The notes under the pieces: model-generated
Database searches by the model: none
The model's input: only the letters and a program-made list of their open reading frames with translations
What the model was told of the DNA's origin: nothing
Source of the DNA: Edolisoma coerulescens
Lineage: Eukaryota > Chordata > Aves > Passeriformes > Campephagidae
Assembly: GCA_013397115.1 (NCBI GenBank)
Contig: VWZW01001654.1
Coordinates: 186,001 to 250,000, forward strand
Length of the DNA stretch: 64,000 bases
Direction of reading: 5' to 3'
Made by a program: the position numbers and the translations under genes
In this document: piece by piece, positions 53,146-64,000 of the stretch
How positions within the stretch are numbered: the first letter of the stretch is position 1
How the letters are laid out: each line of letters starts with the position of its first letter

Positions 53146-53676
53146 TGCACTGGGCCTGGCTAGAATAGAATAGATTTTTCTGTTCATAGCAGCTCTGTGT
53201 TTCAGAATTTTGACTGAAGTAGAACTGATAATACTCCTAATACTCTAAGTTTTGCTGAATAGTGTTTTATAGCCTCAAGGTCTCCTCTGTTTCTCACTCT
53301 GACACCCCAGTGAATAGATTGAGAGTGAGGGTTCACAACCGGGCAGGTGACCTGAACCAACCCAAGAGATATTCCATCTGATATAAAGTCATGCCTAGCA
53401 ATAAAGGGGAAAATAGGGAGGAATAGGGAATTAGCCATCTTTAGCTCAGGAACTGTCTAGGCATCAGTCTAGGAAGTGGTGAGCAATTGCTTTTGCATTG
53501 CTTGTTTTGTCCTGTCTCCCTCTCCCTTTTCTTCCACTTATTCAATTATTTATTTTTATTTGTTTAATCTTTAGTGTTTTCTTGGGTTTTATTTTTCTTT
53601 CTTCTTCCCCCATCCCAGTGAGAGTGGCGAGTGAGTGAGTGACTGTGTGGTGCTTACCTGGTGCTAATCCGCAGCA
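53146..53676 (+). mobile_element. Solo LTR, avian ERVL-type (family A)
   Basis: This is near full length and from the same family as the 31.8-kb LTR, here on the plus strand. It starts TGCACTGGGCCTGGCTAG and passes 'TGCTGAATAGTGTTTTATAGCC'. It then has a U3 part resembling the 'AGATATTCCAT' region and a retained TATAAAG box (53382-53388). It ends with the 'CCCCCATCCCAGTGAGAGTGGCGAGTGAG...GTGTGGTGCTTA' block, closing in CA at 53676. The edges are TG...CA. No target-site duplication is obvious and no internal retroviral sequence is attached, so it is an old solo LTR. It lies inside the putative intron 1, in the sense orientation. Confidence 0.85.
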
Positions 53677-53679
53677 GCC

Positions 53680-56600
53680 ATACTTTGCAGGATTGAGCTA
53701 CTCATCCCCAGATGATTCTGGTAGCATCCTTGTCTTGATGCATCCAGATCTTCTGATTTGCACTCCTAAAAAAAATAAATGCGTGCAGATGTGAATATAC
53801 AGGTTTGTGTGTGCATCAGTGAAAGAAGGAAAACAACTGCTGAAGGAGAGCCCAACTTAAAACTCTTTCAGTATTAGCAGTTCTTTTCCATTCATAAGCA
53901 CTTTGATATCCATCTCTAACAACAGGCAAAACACTTTTAGAGGCTTATTTTAAGGGGAAAATAAGACTTATATTTATGGAACTAACTTTGGATTCCTTTA
54001 AGTCCCAAGCTGCCTCAAAAGCAGGCCATCTTCCATACATTTTCATATTTTTCCTTCCACCCTTTGAATTTTTATGTGTTTGGGGTTTTTTTAAAAAGAA
54101 AGTACATAGATTTTGGTTATGTCTATATTCATCAAATGACATCATTTTGCTCTGTTAAATTGTAGCAGCTTTAATGGATAAAAACTAGATAAGCATATTC
54201 AAGAGGAATATTTTTGCTGAGCAGTCATCTTTGGTTTCAGCCTTTTTGCAGTGTGATTGTCAGAAAGACAACAAGGAGAGTCTGAAAGCATGTTCTTTGG
54301 AGTTGTAACATTAGTCGTCTTTTGAGCACACTTTCTGAGCACTGTCAAGTGAATGATCTGTTTTAAAGCCTGAAAACCAAAGTTGACAAGTCTTTTCATT
54401 GTTTATAGACTTGCAGAGGAAAGATATGCTTTGAATTACGTTTGAATAAGATCTTAGAATAAATAGGGGTATCACTTGGCCCTCAGTTCCACTGAGTAGA
54501 AAGAGAAGCTCTGCATGCACAATAAAACACAGAATTTGAATCTTTACTTAATGAAGGAAACAAATGAAATTTCCATGCTTCTTCGGTCTTTTACGAGTTC
54601 TGTACGATAGTCATAAGAGGAAGTACTGAAAGTTTCCATAGGCAGTGAGGATGACTATCAAAAATAAAATGTAACTGAATCAATATGGAAATCCTTATTA
54701 ACAAACTTGATTAATTCCATTGCTAATTTTTTATTAAGTATCCCCCCAACTGTAGAAAAGAGTTTTATTTAAATATTGAAAAGAAAAACATAATAAGTAG
54801 TAAAAAGGATTTTCTGCCTGAAAGTAAAATCAGTATCACTATTTTTTAAAATACTTTTCTGTACCCCTGTGAATTACCCAGCATATTAAGCAAGCACAAT
54901 GTAGGAATGTTTCTTGCAGTGTTTCAGCAGGAAATATGTAGCTTTGGTTGTATAAAATGACAGTGCTCAGGAAGGTAAATGTGTTGAATTACTCCATTAA
55001 TTGAAAGGAGACAGTATTACAGTAGTTTTCTCCCAGGCACTGGGTTTCACAGGTGCTGTAATCATGGTGGGCTACAATGATAGTACTGTAAATGCAAAAA
55101 TAACAATATGCAATTAGATGAATTTTTGTGTGAAATGTGATAAATCAAGGAGTGGAATTTGTCAGACGTCAGTTCCCTAACAGCAAGAATGTTTATCTAA
55201 ACCACAAAACCCTCACAGCTGAAATCGCTATTTTCTCATGTTTTCACTCAGTTCACAAGAGAAATATTAACAGAGAAAGAAGCTTTTTGGTCTCTTTTGG
55301 CATTCATTAAAAAGCACTTGTTAGGTAGGCGTACTTTTGGCAATATCTGTACCTTCGTTTGCATGCTTTCTGAAAACTGTCATTTTGTGAGAGAAATGAC
55401 ACTATATTGGTGCTACCTGTCATTTACCTTCCAGTTTGGGAAGCGTAGAGTTGAGAGATAATTGAGGGAACTCTTGCAAAGAATTCTGCACACCCATCAT
55501 TCTTGGTCTCTGGGAAGTGTTTCTTAGGAGAGGACATTGGCATTAAATGAGGCATACTATCTAGGTGTCGCTGCATTTTCTTTGATAATGCTCGAAAATG
55601 TATCATTGAGAAACATGTAACTGAGAAACTGTAACTCTGCAGTGATAAAAACGTTACCTTAACCACAACTTAATACGGAAATCACAGTTTTCCTGGGAAT
55701 CACACTTCTTGAATTTAAATATTGCAGGTCTTAACTTATTGTTTGCTGAAGAGGTGTTTGTTTTCAAATACAGAAGTAAAATTACCAAATGATGCATGTA
55801 CAGAAATGTGTTGTGAATGACCATCCAGCTGCCCTTGAGGAAGTGATGTCTGGCCATAAGGAGGTGCCCTGGAAGCATAACTTAAGTCCGAGAGAGCTGC
55901 AGCTGGGCTGTGCCAAGTCAGCTTTTCCTGTCGCCCAGTTCTGAGAGACCATTCCTGCACTGACGGCACAGACCATGATGTGACCCTCAGCTCAGGGGCT
56001 AAAATATACCCATCCTCTCTTTGGGTACACATAAGATCAAAGTCTGAACTGTGCAAGCACTGTGCCTGTTAGAGCCGCTCTTCTTAGCTCCTCTCCTGGG
56101 CTGATGGAAACCTTTCAAGGTGCAGCTGCTCCCCAGCTTTCTATGTGGTATTTACTCAGTGGGCTGTCAGCTGAATGTGACCACTGGGTTAACAAAAGAG
56201 TCCATATGCACAAGTGAGGCACACTGATTAATAGAAGTAATGTTTTGTATTTTCTTCAGAGACTGCTAGTTTTTTGTCACAAAGGAGCTAAAAATTTCAC
56301 CTTTTTTTCTTTGTTTGTTCTCCTTCTTTTTTGAACTTGATTCCCGCTGAAGAATGAATGATTAAACTGATATGGAAATTCTTCCTATCAAAACACCGAC
56401 AGGGCCTCTCCAGTTTCTTTTCCTCTTAATGGAACTATGTTCCATTCAACTACACAGCATTATTTTTTATTATTCTTCGAGTGCTCTGCAGGTTCAGGTT
56501 TGAAGTATAGAGAATATGTTCAAAGCTTGGCGTTGTCTCCTGTTCCTAGTGACCCACTCTGGGAGCCTGGGCCATGGAGGATGAGAAGTTCTAACTCTCC

Positions 56601-56680
56601 AGAGGCTATATGATGCCAGGAGTGGAGAAGCAGAGTTCAGATCCCACTAAATACAGTGCTCCTGGGTTATTTTCCCCTAG
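53680..56680. other. Putative intron 1, last part
   Basis: No repeat or exon is recognised. CpG is rare and stops are frequent up to the acceptor at 56680. Confidence 0.45.
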
Positions 56681-56720
56681 GACTACGAGGCGCAGACCAA
56701 CCCCATGGTCCATCCTGTAG
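56681..56720 (+). CDS. Candidate internal coding exon, 40 nt
   Basis: A pyrimidine-rich TTATTTTCCCCTAG acceptor precedes it and TAG|GTGAGT, a strong donor, follows. In the phase set by the exon at 36637-36648 (phase 0) it reads D-Y-E-A-Q-T-N-P-M-V-H-P-V plus one base, without a stop; of the other frames, one ends in TAG. It carries two CpGs (TACGAGGCGCAG) in CpG-poor surroundings, as coding exons often do. If joined, the protein would start MEKQ-DYEAQTNPMVHPV. I do not recognise it. A chance pairing of splice-like sites remains possible. Confidence 0.4.
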
Positions 56721-57589
56721 GTGAGTTCAGGGGAGTGAAACCCCAGGGACAAGTAGTTCACTTCCTTGGGTGATAGTCCCTCAGAGCTGATGTAGGAGTG
56801 GTTGACCTCGGGCCAAGGTTTACTAGCCTGTAGGTTGCTGTTGCCTGAAGGTGGTTGGGTTTACTGGAATGCAATAAAAATGCTTGAACATAAAAGGTAG
56901 ATAAAGTAACATGGTTAATATGTGAATTGTTAACCAGAGTCAGACAACAAATGTCTGTGGTGGGTGCAGGACTCTCCTGCCAGTGTCTGCAATGGAAATC
57001 AAATTTCCATTTAATGTGGCTCTGAGTGACAGCCAGGATACAGAAGGAAAACAAACAGTAACTATTATCTTCCTTCTGAAGCAGCTCCAAAGTGAATATA
57101 AACACTGATTGTTTAGAGACCATCAATTAAGCTAAGAAGTATTTAGAGCAGGTGCAGGAGAGATAATGAATGAAAAGAGAACTTTATAGTCTTGTGTATT
57201 TAAAACAGTTTGGCTTTTTGATGTTGTGTTTACTGAGAAGAGTATTGACTTGATAGTTGGAGCCTGGGACTCCTTTATGAACAGTTTTATTTTGATAAAC
57301 ACTACAAACATCAAGAGGAAAGGTCTAAATGATGGGAACTTTAATTCTGGGGATGTTTTATTTATCACTGCAGTAATTTTGAAAGAACATTTGAACTTAC
57401 GGATGGAGGTTTATGGTCTTGTTAACCTCTGATTTATTAAGGTAGAGTTGTGCAACCTTTCATATTCTGAACTCCCTAGTAGTGTCTAGAGGAATTGCAG
57501 AGAATAGGGCTTTCTGCTGTAAGTCACTTTGTATGATGTGTTTCCTGGGAACTTGAAAGCCATTTCAGATAAAGGGTAAGAGAAAAGGA

Positions 57590-57660
57590 AACATTCATTA
57601 TCTTGACTTTACAGAGGAGAATCTGAGAAATAGAGAAGCAAGGGACAGAGATTTTACAAA
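57590..57660 (-). mobile_element. MIR-like SINE fragment
   Basis: The plus strand reads ATTATCTTGACTTTACAGAGGAG, then AATCTGAGAAATAGAGAAGCAAGGGACAGAG. This resembles the antisense MIR core (approximately TTATCCCCATTTTACAGATGAGG, AAACTGAGGCACAGAGAGG). Only about 70 bp is left. Confidence 0.5.
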
Positions 57661-58074
57661 AAGGTAAAATGTTTCAACCAAAAGAAAATTTAATTGACTT
57701 TTCATAAAAGAATTCTGCAGATGAAACAAGAAGCTGAACCCTCATCTCCCAGTAGTAATTGAGGATAAATGTGGATCAATGTAACTTTTTCATCTGTAAT
57801 CTTGAAAAAGTCTTTTATGTCCCTTCCTATAATAGGTAACTGTATGAACTTTATCTTTTAGTTTGTTTTTTAACAACTCTTGTCCTTTATTCTTTCAAGA
57901 TTTAGTTGTTAATATTCTGCACTTTCACAGTCTCCACAGTTTTTTCTCTCAATGAAATTTAATGCACTTTACAATAGGTTTCTCAGCTTCCTTGTTTTCT
58001 GGAAAGGCAGCTTTTCTATTCAGGGCTAAAGGTGGTAGTACGAAATACTTCGGGTGTTAATCAGAAGCGAGGCC

Positions 58075-58145
58075 CTGGCTTACTGAATCACTAAGGGAAA
58101 GCCACTTGATCTTCTGGCCAGCTCAGTTATTAAATCCGTAAGCAG
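58075..58145 (+). mobile_element. MIR-like SINE fragment
   Basis: GGGAAAGCCACTTGATCTTCTGGCCAGCTCAGTTATTAAATCCGTAA resembles the sense MIR core (approximately GGGCAAGTCACTTAACCTCTCTGTGCCTCAGTTTCCTCATCTGTAA). It lies about 0.45 kb from the minus-oriented fragment, so the two are probably independent insertions. Confidence 0.42.
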
Positions 58146-58644
58146 GAATGTGTGTTCACTGACCACTAGATCCTCCATCCAAGCCAACGATTCCTTGGTA
58201 AATGTATTACCATGTTAAAACTAACTGCTGCTGGCAGAGGTGAAGCAGCCCCATAAGCAGTGAGCTTTGAGCTGCAATGGCACATGGAGAGTGGCTGTGC
58301 TACATGACTGATGCTGGGGAGTGTTCTGCACACCTGGGGTGGTGCACAGCAGAGGGCTGGGGGTATATTTGAGGTAGCATGTGGCACAGGCACGCCAGGG
58401 CACTGTGGTGCACAGTACTGCTGAGGCAGGGCTGCCCTCCAGCATCTCTTCCCTGTCCTGTACAACTCTGCATGATGGCAAGGCAGTACCAGGGAGAGGT
58501 CTGGTGGAAATGTTGCATGGTACATCCTATTCCATACATCTCTTAGATGGTGAAATCTGTGTTTGATAAGGCCAGCCAATCTGCCCAGAGTGACTAGAAG
58601 ATGGCATCCTTGCCTATGAGAGGGTGGAGGTGAGAAAAGGAGGC

Positions 58645-59327
58645 TGTGTTGGGTTTGTGAGGATCAGCTTTGGTGGTGGATGGCTTCTGTGAGAAGCTGC
58701 TAGAAGATTCCTCCATGTCCAGCTTCCTCAAAGATGGACCTGCTGCTGGCTAAGCTGAGCCCATCAGTGATAGTGGCAGCACATCTGTGATAACTTATTA
58801 AGAAGGGGAAAGCAGTTACTGCACAGAAGAAATTGCATCCAGAGAGGAGTGAGAATCTGTGATAGAAACAGACCTGCAGACACCAAGGTCAGTGAAGAAG
58901 GTGAGGGAAAGGTGCTTCAAGTGCCAGAACAGAAATTCCCCTGCAGCCTGTGGTGCAGACCGTGGTGAGGCAGCTGTGCCCCTGCAGCCCATGAAGATCC
59001 CTGCTGGAGCAGAATCTGCCTGCAGCCTATGGAGGACCCCACACCAGAACAGGCGAGTGCCCGAAGGAGGCTGTGACCCTGTGGGAACCCATATTGGAGC
59101 ATATTCCCGAAGGACCCCGTGGAAGGGACCCTCACTGGGGCAGTTTGTAAAGAACTTCAGCCAGTGGGAAGGACCCATGCTGGGAAAGAGTGTGAGGGGT
59201 CCTCCCCGAGGAGGAAGGAGTGTCAGAGACATCTGATGAACTGATTGCAGCACACATTCCCTGCCCCCCTGTGCCTCAGGAGGGGAGGAGATAGAGAATT
59301 CCCAAGTTAAGCCAGGGTCAGCCTACT
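58645..59327 (+). mobile_element. Solo LTR, avian ERV type (family B)
   Basis: This differs from the other two LTRs. It opens TGTGTTGGGTTTGTGAGGATCAG and continues 'TGGCTTCTGTGAGAAGCTGCT'. A TATA-like TTATTAAGAAGGGG lies near 58795-58808, followed by the conserved 'CTGCAGACACCAAGGTCAGTGAAGAAGG'. Then comes the characteristic run of imperfect repeats of 'CTGCAGCCCATG' and 'GGGACCCACGCTGGAGCAG' (58940-59190). It ends at 'GCCAGGGTCAGCCTACTA' (to 59327). Compared with the consensus I remember, an internal piece before the 3' end is deleted. No retroviral genes adjoin it. The open frames inside (58859-59236 on plus, 58816-59253 on minus) come from the GC-rich repeats and are not genes. Confidence 0.85.
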
Positions 59328-60756
59328 AATACCAAGAAACTTGAGTTTATCATGGTTTTTTTCTCATCCCTCCATGGACAATCTCCCTGGAAAATCCCAA
59401 GAAGACACTGTCTAGTCCTGATTACTAAGGGAGAACTTTCCAGTACTGGGAAGGATTAAAAGAAAATAAATAAAAATCAACTGTTCATACCAGCCATGAA
59501 GCAAATGTTCCCAGTAGATTCATCCCATGTCTCAGCAGGGAGAACATAAATCCTTTGTAGAGGCAACCAAGTTACCAGAGAATCCGTGTGCTGACCAAAT
59601 GGGAAGGATGATGTGAGGATGAGTTTTAGGGTAAACAGGAGCTGAAGCCTCATGGACTGGTTAAATTACTTAAACATCACCTTATCTGTAACACAATCAG
59701 TCATGCACAAAGACACATGGGAACATACAGCTCTTTACCATGGTTGAACATATGCCTTTATTAATGCAAAAAAGACAGAGTCCTATTTCAGTCAAGCATA
59801 ATATAGTTTGCTGTTAAATTCACAGTTATACTGAATGTATTTGTACATTTGGTTTTAGTTTATCTCAAACTGCCTTGCCGTTTTTAGGCCTCAAATATTT
59901 ATAAAATCTATAGAATTTTTTCTTAGCCAACCAAATGATTCTGTGATCCTTATCTATTACATTTTTATGAAAGACAATTTTTTTTACATTAAAACTACTT
60001 CAAATTCTTTCTGCTAAATTCTAGTTTCCTCATACATGTAAAAGGAAGAGAAAACAGGAGTGAAACATCTAGGTTTGAACTTTCAGTGTTTTATAAACAA
60101 GAGTTGTGAAACCACAAAGGCAAGACCATGTTTTTGTACACGTATGTATACAAAATGTATAATTGTATACGTTATAATTGTATACTCAGCTTTGAGTTTA
60201 CTTTTGAATGTAAATATGGATTTAATCAGCCTTGAATAAAATGTGGCATGTAAATATACTATCACCGCACTCTAAGGTTCTCTTTGAAATGAAGGGCTTC
60301 CTTATAATTTCTAGAAGGATGTGGCAGCCCGGGTGTGAGTTACAAATTAGTCATATATGCTGATATCATTATAAATATCTTGCCATATGAACTTGCAAAA
60401 TATTCTGCTAACTACCACAAGGATATTATTCACTTTTGAAATGCCAATTTTTTTTAACCTATGCAATTGCACTTTAAATTTTCAAACACTAAAACAATAA
60501 GGATATTAAAGATTAAATTGTCTCAAAATTAGTCTCCTGGTATCATTCTAATTATAGGGGTATTTTTAATGAATCTTCCACTGAGAAAAGTTTGTTTCTC
60601 ATGTTTTTTGTGTGTCTGTCATATAACAGGTCAGCATTCTTTTTCTTTGTATAATTAACTTAGATTTGTATTGCCTTCCTAAGATATTTTTGCAAGTCTT
60701 GAGGATTTTGGAATATAAGTACCATTGTAATTTGTGTAATCTAATTAAAATACAGC

Positions 60757-60782
60757 ATTTCTTTCTTTCTTTCTTTCTTTTT
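60757..60782. repeat. (CTTT)n microsatellite in a polypyrimidine tract
   Basis: About five to six CTTT units run into a pyrimidine-rich stretch (to 60812) that ends in ACCAG. The tract doubles as an unusually long polypyrimidine run before the possible acceptor at 60817-60818. Confidence 0.9.
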
Positions 60783-60814
60783 AACCTCTCTTCTCTTTCT
60801 CTTTATTTTTTTAA

Positions 60815-60960
60815 CCAGCTGCAGTTAAAAATAACTGCTTAATGGTAACGCCCCCTGCAAATCTCCTCCCAGCTATGACATGGTTTGGGTTTGAAACGCC
60901 ATGTAAGGACTTTTCATTACCATTTCATCCCCAGAACCTGTATTTATAGAAGAAACACTT
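60815..60960. promoter_or_regulatory. Possible muscle-type enhancer cluster
   Basis: An E-box CAGCTG (60816-60821) lies four bases from TTAAAAATAA (60825-60834), a match to the MEF2 consensus YTAWWWWTAR. A second A/T core, GTATTTATAGA, lies near 60949 and differs by one base from that consensus. E-box plus MEF2 pairs occur in muscle and neuronal enhancers, but each site is short and could arise by chance. This competes with reading the same stretch as an exon. Confidence 0.22.
60819..60902 (+). CDS. Weak candidate internal exon, 84 nt
   Basis: After the long pyrimidine tract and ACCAG, 84 nt run to a possible GTAAGG donor at 60903; the donor has T rather than G at -1. Entered in phase 1 (the phase left by the exon at 56681-56720) it has no stop and reads A-A-V-K-N-N-C-L-M-V-T-P-P, ending F-G-F-E-T-P. 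The other two frames stop early. The phase agreement gives it some weight, but the peptide is unknown to me and there is no other coding signal. Treat it as a hypothesis. Confidence 0.2.
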
Positions 60961-60964
60961 TTTT

Positions 60965-63900
60965 TCTGATGTAGAGTCAGTGCACAGTGGAGCTTGCAAG
61001 AGCCCCCAGCAGAGGCAATCCATGGCGGAGTGCTGTGTGCTATCACTGCCTCATGGGAGGGCTGATTTTGGAGGAGAGGAGAGCAACGCTGAAGCTTAAT
61101 TACTTTTCCCTCACCTTTCTTTAGGTGGCTGGCACATGTCCCTTTTGGAATGTGTCACCAGTTTGTGTTGGTGTGCTTTCATTTGGTGCCCAGCTGTAGC
61201 GTACCTTGGAAGAAGAGAATGCAGCCTCAGCCACCTGGTTTTGCTGCAATTACCCGTATATGCAGCCTGATTATTTTAAAATGCTAAGCTTAGAGAAGAC
61301 ACTTTTGTCAGGAATCGTCTATTCATTGAAAATTTCCTGGTGTGCTTGTGGCTTGACACAGATCCGGTGTGGACTTTTCATTTTTCCCTGTTTGGATGCT
61401 CAGGTTACACAAGGTGGTTCCTCCGTTAGATGGCACTGTGTGTTTCGGTGGTGCCTTTCGTCACTCCCCTTCTGTTAAATGGAAAGTAATTAACTTTTAG
61501 GATGTGTGTTCGTTATAAAAAGCAGTCTCTCCATGTGGACATGAGTTCTTTGTCCTTATCAGACTGAGGAAAACTGTCTTGCTCTCTCTTGTTCTTTTTA
61601 TTATTTTTTCTTTTTTTCCCCCTGTTTGAATAGCAGTACTGGAAATGCAGAGCAGTAGAAAGTACATGGAGGGTGCCAGTGAGATCAAAACTGATGTATA
61701 CCTTTCCTCCCACTCTGAAATCAAAGGATTTTTACCTTTCTATGGGTGATTTAATTTGGGTCTCTGTGATTTGAGAAACCAAACGTTTTGACAAAATTTT
61801 TTCATTATTAATGGCCATATTACAGGACAACTCTTTCCTTAAACTTGGAAGCACCAAAAATTATAGATCTGGTTATTTCTCTCAAACTTATGAAAGAGGT
61901 GTGGATAAAAAAACTGATTTCGTAGTGACCAAGCAGGAATCATGTTATTATATCACTGCAGCTGCTATTTGATCTGTCAGTGTTACAAACTTGAGATCGA
62001 GGGAAATTATCTTTCTTTAGCTTGGACAGAAATTCACCGCTGAAGAAGGGGCCTGCAGGAGGCTTGGGCAGGTCTCTGCTAATGGGGAAAGACCTGGACA
62101 TGATTTTGACCTGGTAAACTCGCACTGCCTTCCTTATTCCCAGGTGTGGTTTGGGCACCAGGATGAGCCAGGGATAACCCCTGCAACAAATTATGCCTGT
62201 GGCCACCCTTTTTCAGAGGGCACAAGAATTTAACAATGTGAATGTGAGATATTCCATGCCTGTTGGCCTCGGTGCCAGAGAACAGTCTCAGGCTCACTTA
62301 ATTGACTTATATAATTAAAGGCACTGTGTCCCAACAAAATGCTAAGCAAACAGGGGAATTTACCCATTCTGGATTTTTCAACCCTAGCAAGGCAATGAAC
62401 AGCAGTAGCATAACTGGTGAATATTTTACTATACAGGTCTTTGGAAGTACCTCTGCTCTTGGCTGCAACTATAGTGGTTTGTTGTAAGGGACTGTGAAAA
62501 CAACCTTAGTCAGGAAAAAGAACAGCAAATGGGACTGGGGTTCAATGTTGTATTTAACTGGGAAAATAATATTACTCTACAGGCTGGACTGGGGTGAGGG
62601 AAGCATGGATCGCTACCTGGCTGCATTATTGACTCTCAGGGTGACTTTGAGCCAAATACTTCAGTTTTCAGAAGTGAGTAATGAGTTTTCCTGCTAGCTG
62701 GACACACTTCACGGGGTCATAATTTCGTCCCTAAAATGGTGGCCCTCTGTACACCTAAGGCTGTAATTTTCTCTGGTTTGAATCTATAACATGGGAAAGC
62801 TAATAAAGGCACTTTCCCCATCCTTTTTTTACCTGTTTTAATGTACTGTAAATTTTTGTAACCAGAACTGCTGCCTATTATGTGTGGAAAGTAACGATCT
62901 GAAATATAACTTCCCAATCCCACATTTTGGGTGACAGAATATACTTGTGATCCTTAAAATAATATTCAGGTTATTTTTATTAACTATATAATTTATTTTT
63001 ATGACCTATGCACATAAATCAAAATGCAAATAAAAGAAGTTGAAATCTATAAAACAGACTTCCTAGGTGAAGAAAAAACAAAAATGCATATTTTAATAAA
63101 CAGTTTACACAACAATAAACTGTTAACACCTCAGCTTTTGTACAGAATTAGAAGGGAATTTAAGTAGATGTGGTAAACTATAGGTTGAAAGTAAAAAACC
63201 CTGTAAATATACAGATTCATAACTGTTTAATTTCAACTGAATTTCCAAAACTTAAGGCTCAACTTATGTTTTCATTACAAGCAATTTTTCAAGATCTTAT
63301 TTAATAACTTCAGTCTATAGGTTAGTAAGATGTATGCAGACATGATTTGAATTTTGTAAATCTACTTGAAATGAGAAACTTCTAGCCAGTAAAATCATCT
63401 ATAAACCAATAACTAGAATAACTTTCAGACCACTTGAGGGTTACAATTTTTGCTGGGGTTTTTTTCATTGGTAAAAGGGATTTTTAAAATAATTTTGACT
63501 AAACTCAATTATGACTGTGCCCTTTTGCTACCTGTTGGGATTGTCAGATGTCATGCACACGTGGGAACACTGCGTGGTACCAAGAATGTGTACCAAGAGG
63601 TGGAGGGGTGGCAGTAAGCTCCTCAATAGCTTAGAAATGCTGGTTACTTTCAGCACTAAAAGCCTGTGTTGGTGAAGCTTCAGATTAACTTGTCTACTTC
63701 TATTTTACCTTAGTGCGATGCTTGTTATTTTTACAGGTATTTGAAACCATAATTCCTCATATTATTGGTTTGCTTAGGTGGAAAGGTAGGTCAGCCAGAG
63801 AACTGGTCTTCTCTTCTGAAGCTCTTGGTGATAAAATCTGACATTCCTTGTTTAATCTCTCTTAAATTAAATTTGTTGAAAAAAACTATGCAAAAAAAAT

Positions 63901-64000
63901 AAAAACCCACAATTTTTTGAGAAGAGTGGTTCCCTAATACCGACAACAACAACAAAAACAATGAAAGGCATTCTGTATTCTTTTTTACCTATGATGTTTC
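60965..64000. other. Gene-free DNA, AT-rich toward the end
   Basis: No exon or transposon is recognised. 62.94-63.42 kb is very AT-rich and contains a perfect POU octamer ATGCAAAT (63024-63031). It may be a conserved non-coding element but cannot be shown from one sequence. Confidence 0.45.

Noticed and set aside
58816..59253. 145-codon minus and 125-codon plus open frames
   Set aside because: Both lie within the solo LTR at 58645-59327 and arise from its GC-rich imperfect repeats.
31813..59327. A full provirus bounded by the three LTRs
   Set aside because: The LTRs are of two families and mixed orientation. The DNA between them has no gag, pol or env similarity that I can see, so they are independent solo LTRs.
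1..64000. CRISPR arrays, operons, tRNA or rRNA genes
   Set aside because: No regularly spaced repeats, bacterial-type gene packing, cloverleaf-compatible sequences or ribosomal RNA stretches were found. The composition and repeats are those of a bird genome.

Overview
The window is vertebrate nuclear DNA, almost certainly from a bird. It is AT-rich and CpG-poor, has no dense coding, and every long open frame looks fortuitous. Its recognisable repeats are avian: a 5'-truncated CR1 LINE ending in the CATAGAATCATAGAAT signature (12.93 kb), older CR1 fragments (17.7, 28.8, 43.2 and 48.7 kb), and three solo LTRs of avian endogenous-retrovirus type (31.8, 53.1 and 58.6 kb). A much older L2-like LINE at 16.0-17.0 kb still shows reverse-transcriptase motifs. 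MIR-like SINE scraps lie at 45.0, 57.6 and 58.1 kb. All repeat family calls are from memory of consensus sequences, with no database search.

Layout. 1-36.3 kb is gene-poor and holds repeats plus sequence I cannot assign. At 36.29-36.83 kb there is one sharp CpG island with a TATA box (36411), GC boxes, a likely 5' UTR, and an ATG in strong context (36637) followed after four codons by a consensus splice donor. This is the best gene evidence in the window: the promoter and first coding exon of a plus-strand gene. 36.65-64 kb then reads as the large first introns of that gene. A 40-nt exon candidate lies at 56681-56720, with good splice sites, CpG-bearing codons and a compatible frame. A weaker 84-nt candidate lies at 60819-60902. 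The short predicted N-terminus (M-E-K-Q, then D-Y-E-A-Q-T-N...) does not match a protein I can name, so the gene is left unnamed.

The non-repeat structures that stand out are a 72-nt near-perfect hairpin at 5568-5639 (pre-miRNA- or MITE-like), a perfect 24-bp palindrome at 29013-29036, two short recent-looking tandem duplications, and two unusually long antisense open frames (25360-26082 and 47923-48519) with no recognisable domain. No tRNA, rRNA, CRISPR, prokaryotic or intact viral coding feature was seen. No clearly new multi-gene system is visible; the most useful leads are the promoter with its candidate downstream exons, and the hairpin.
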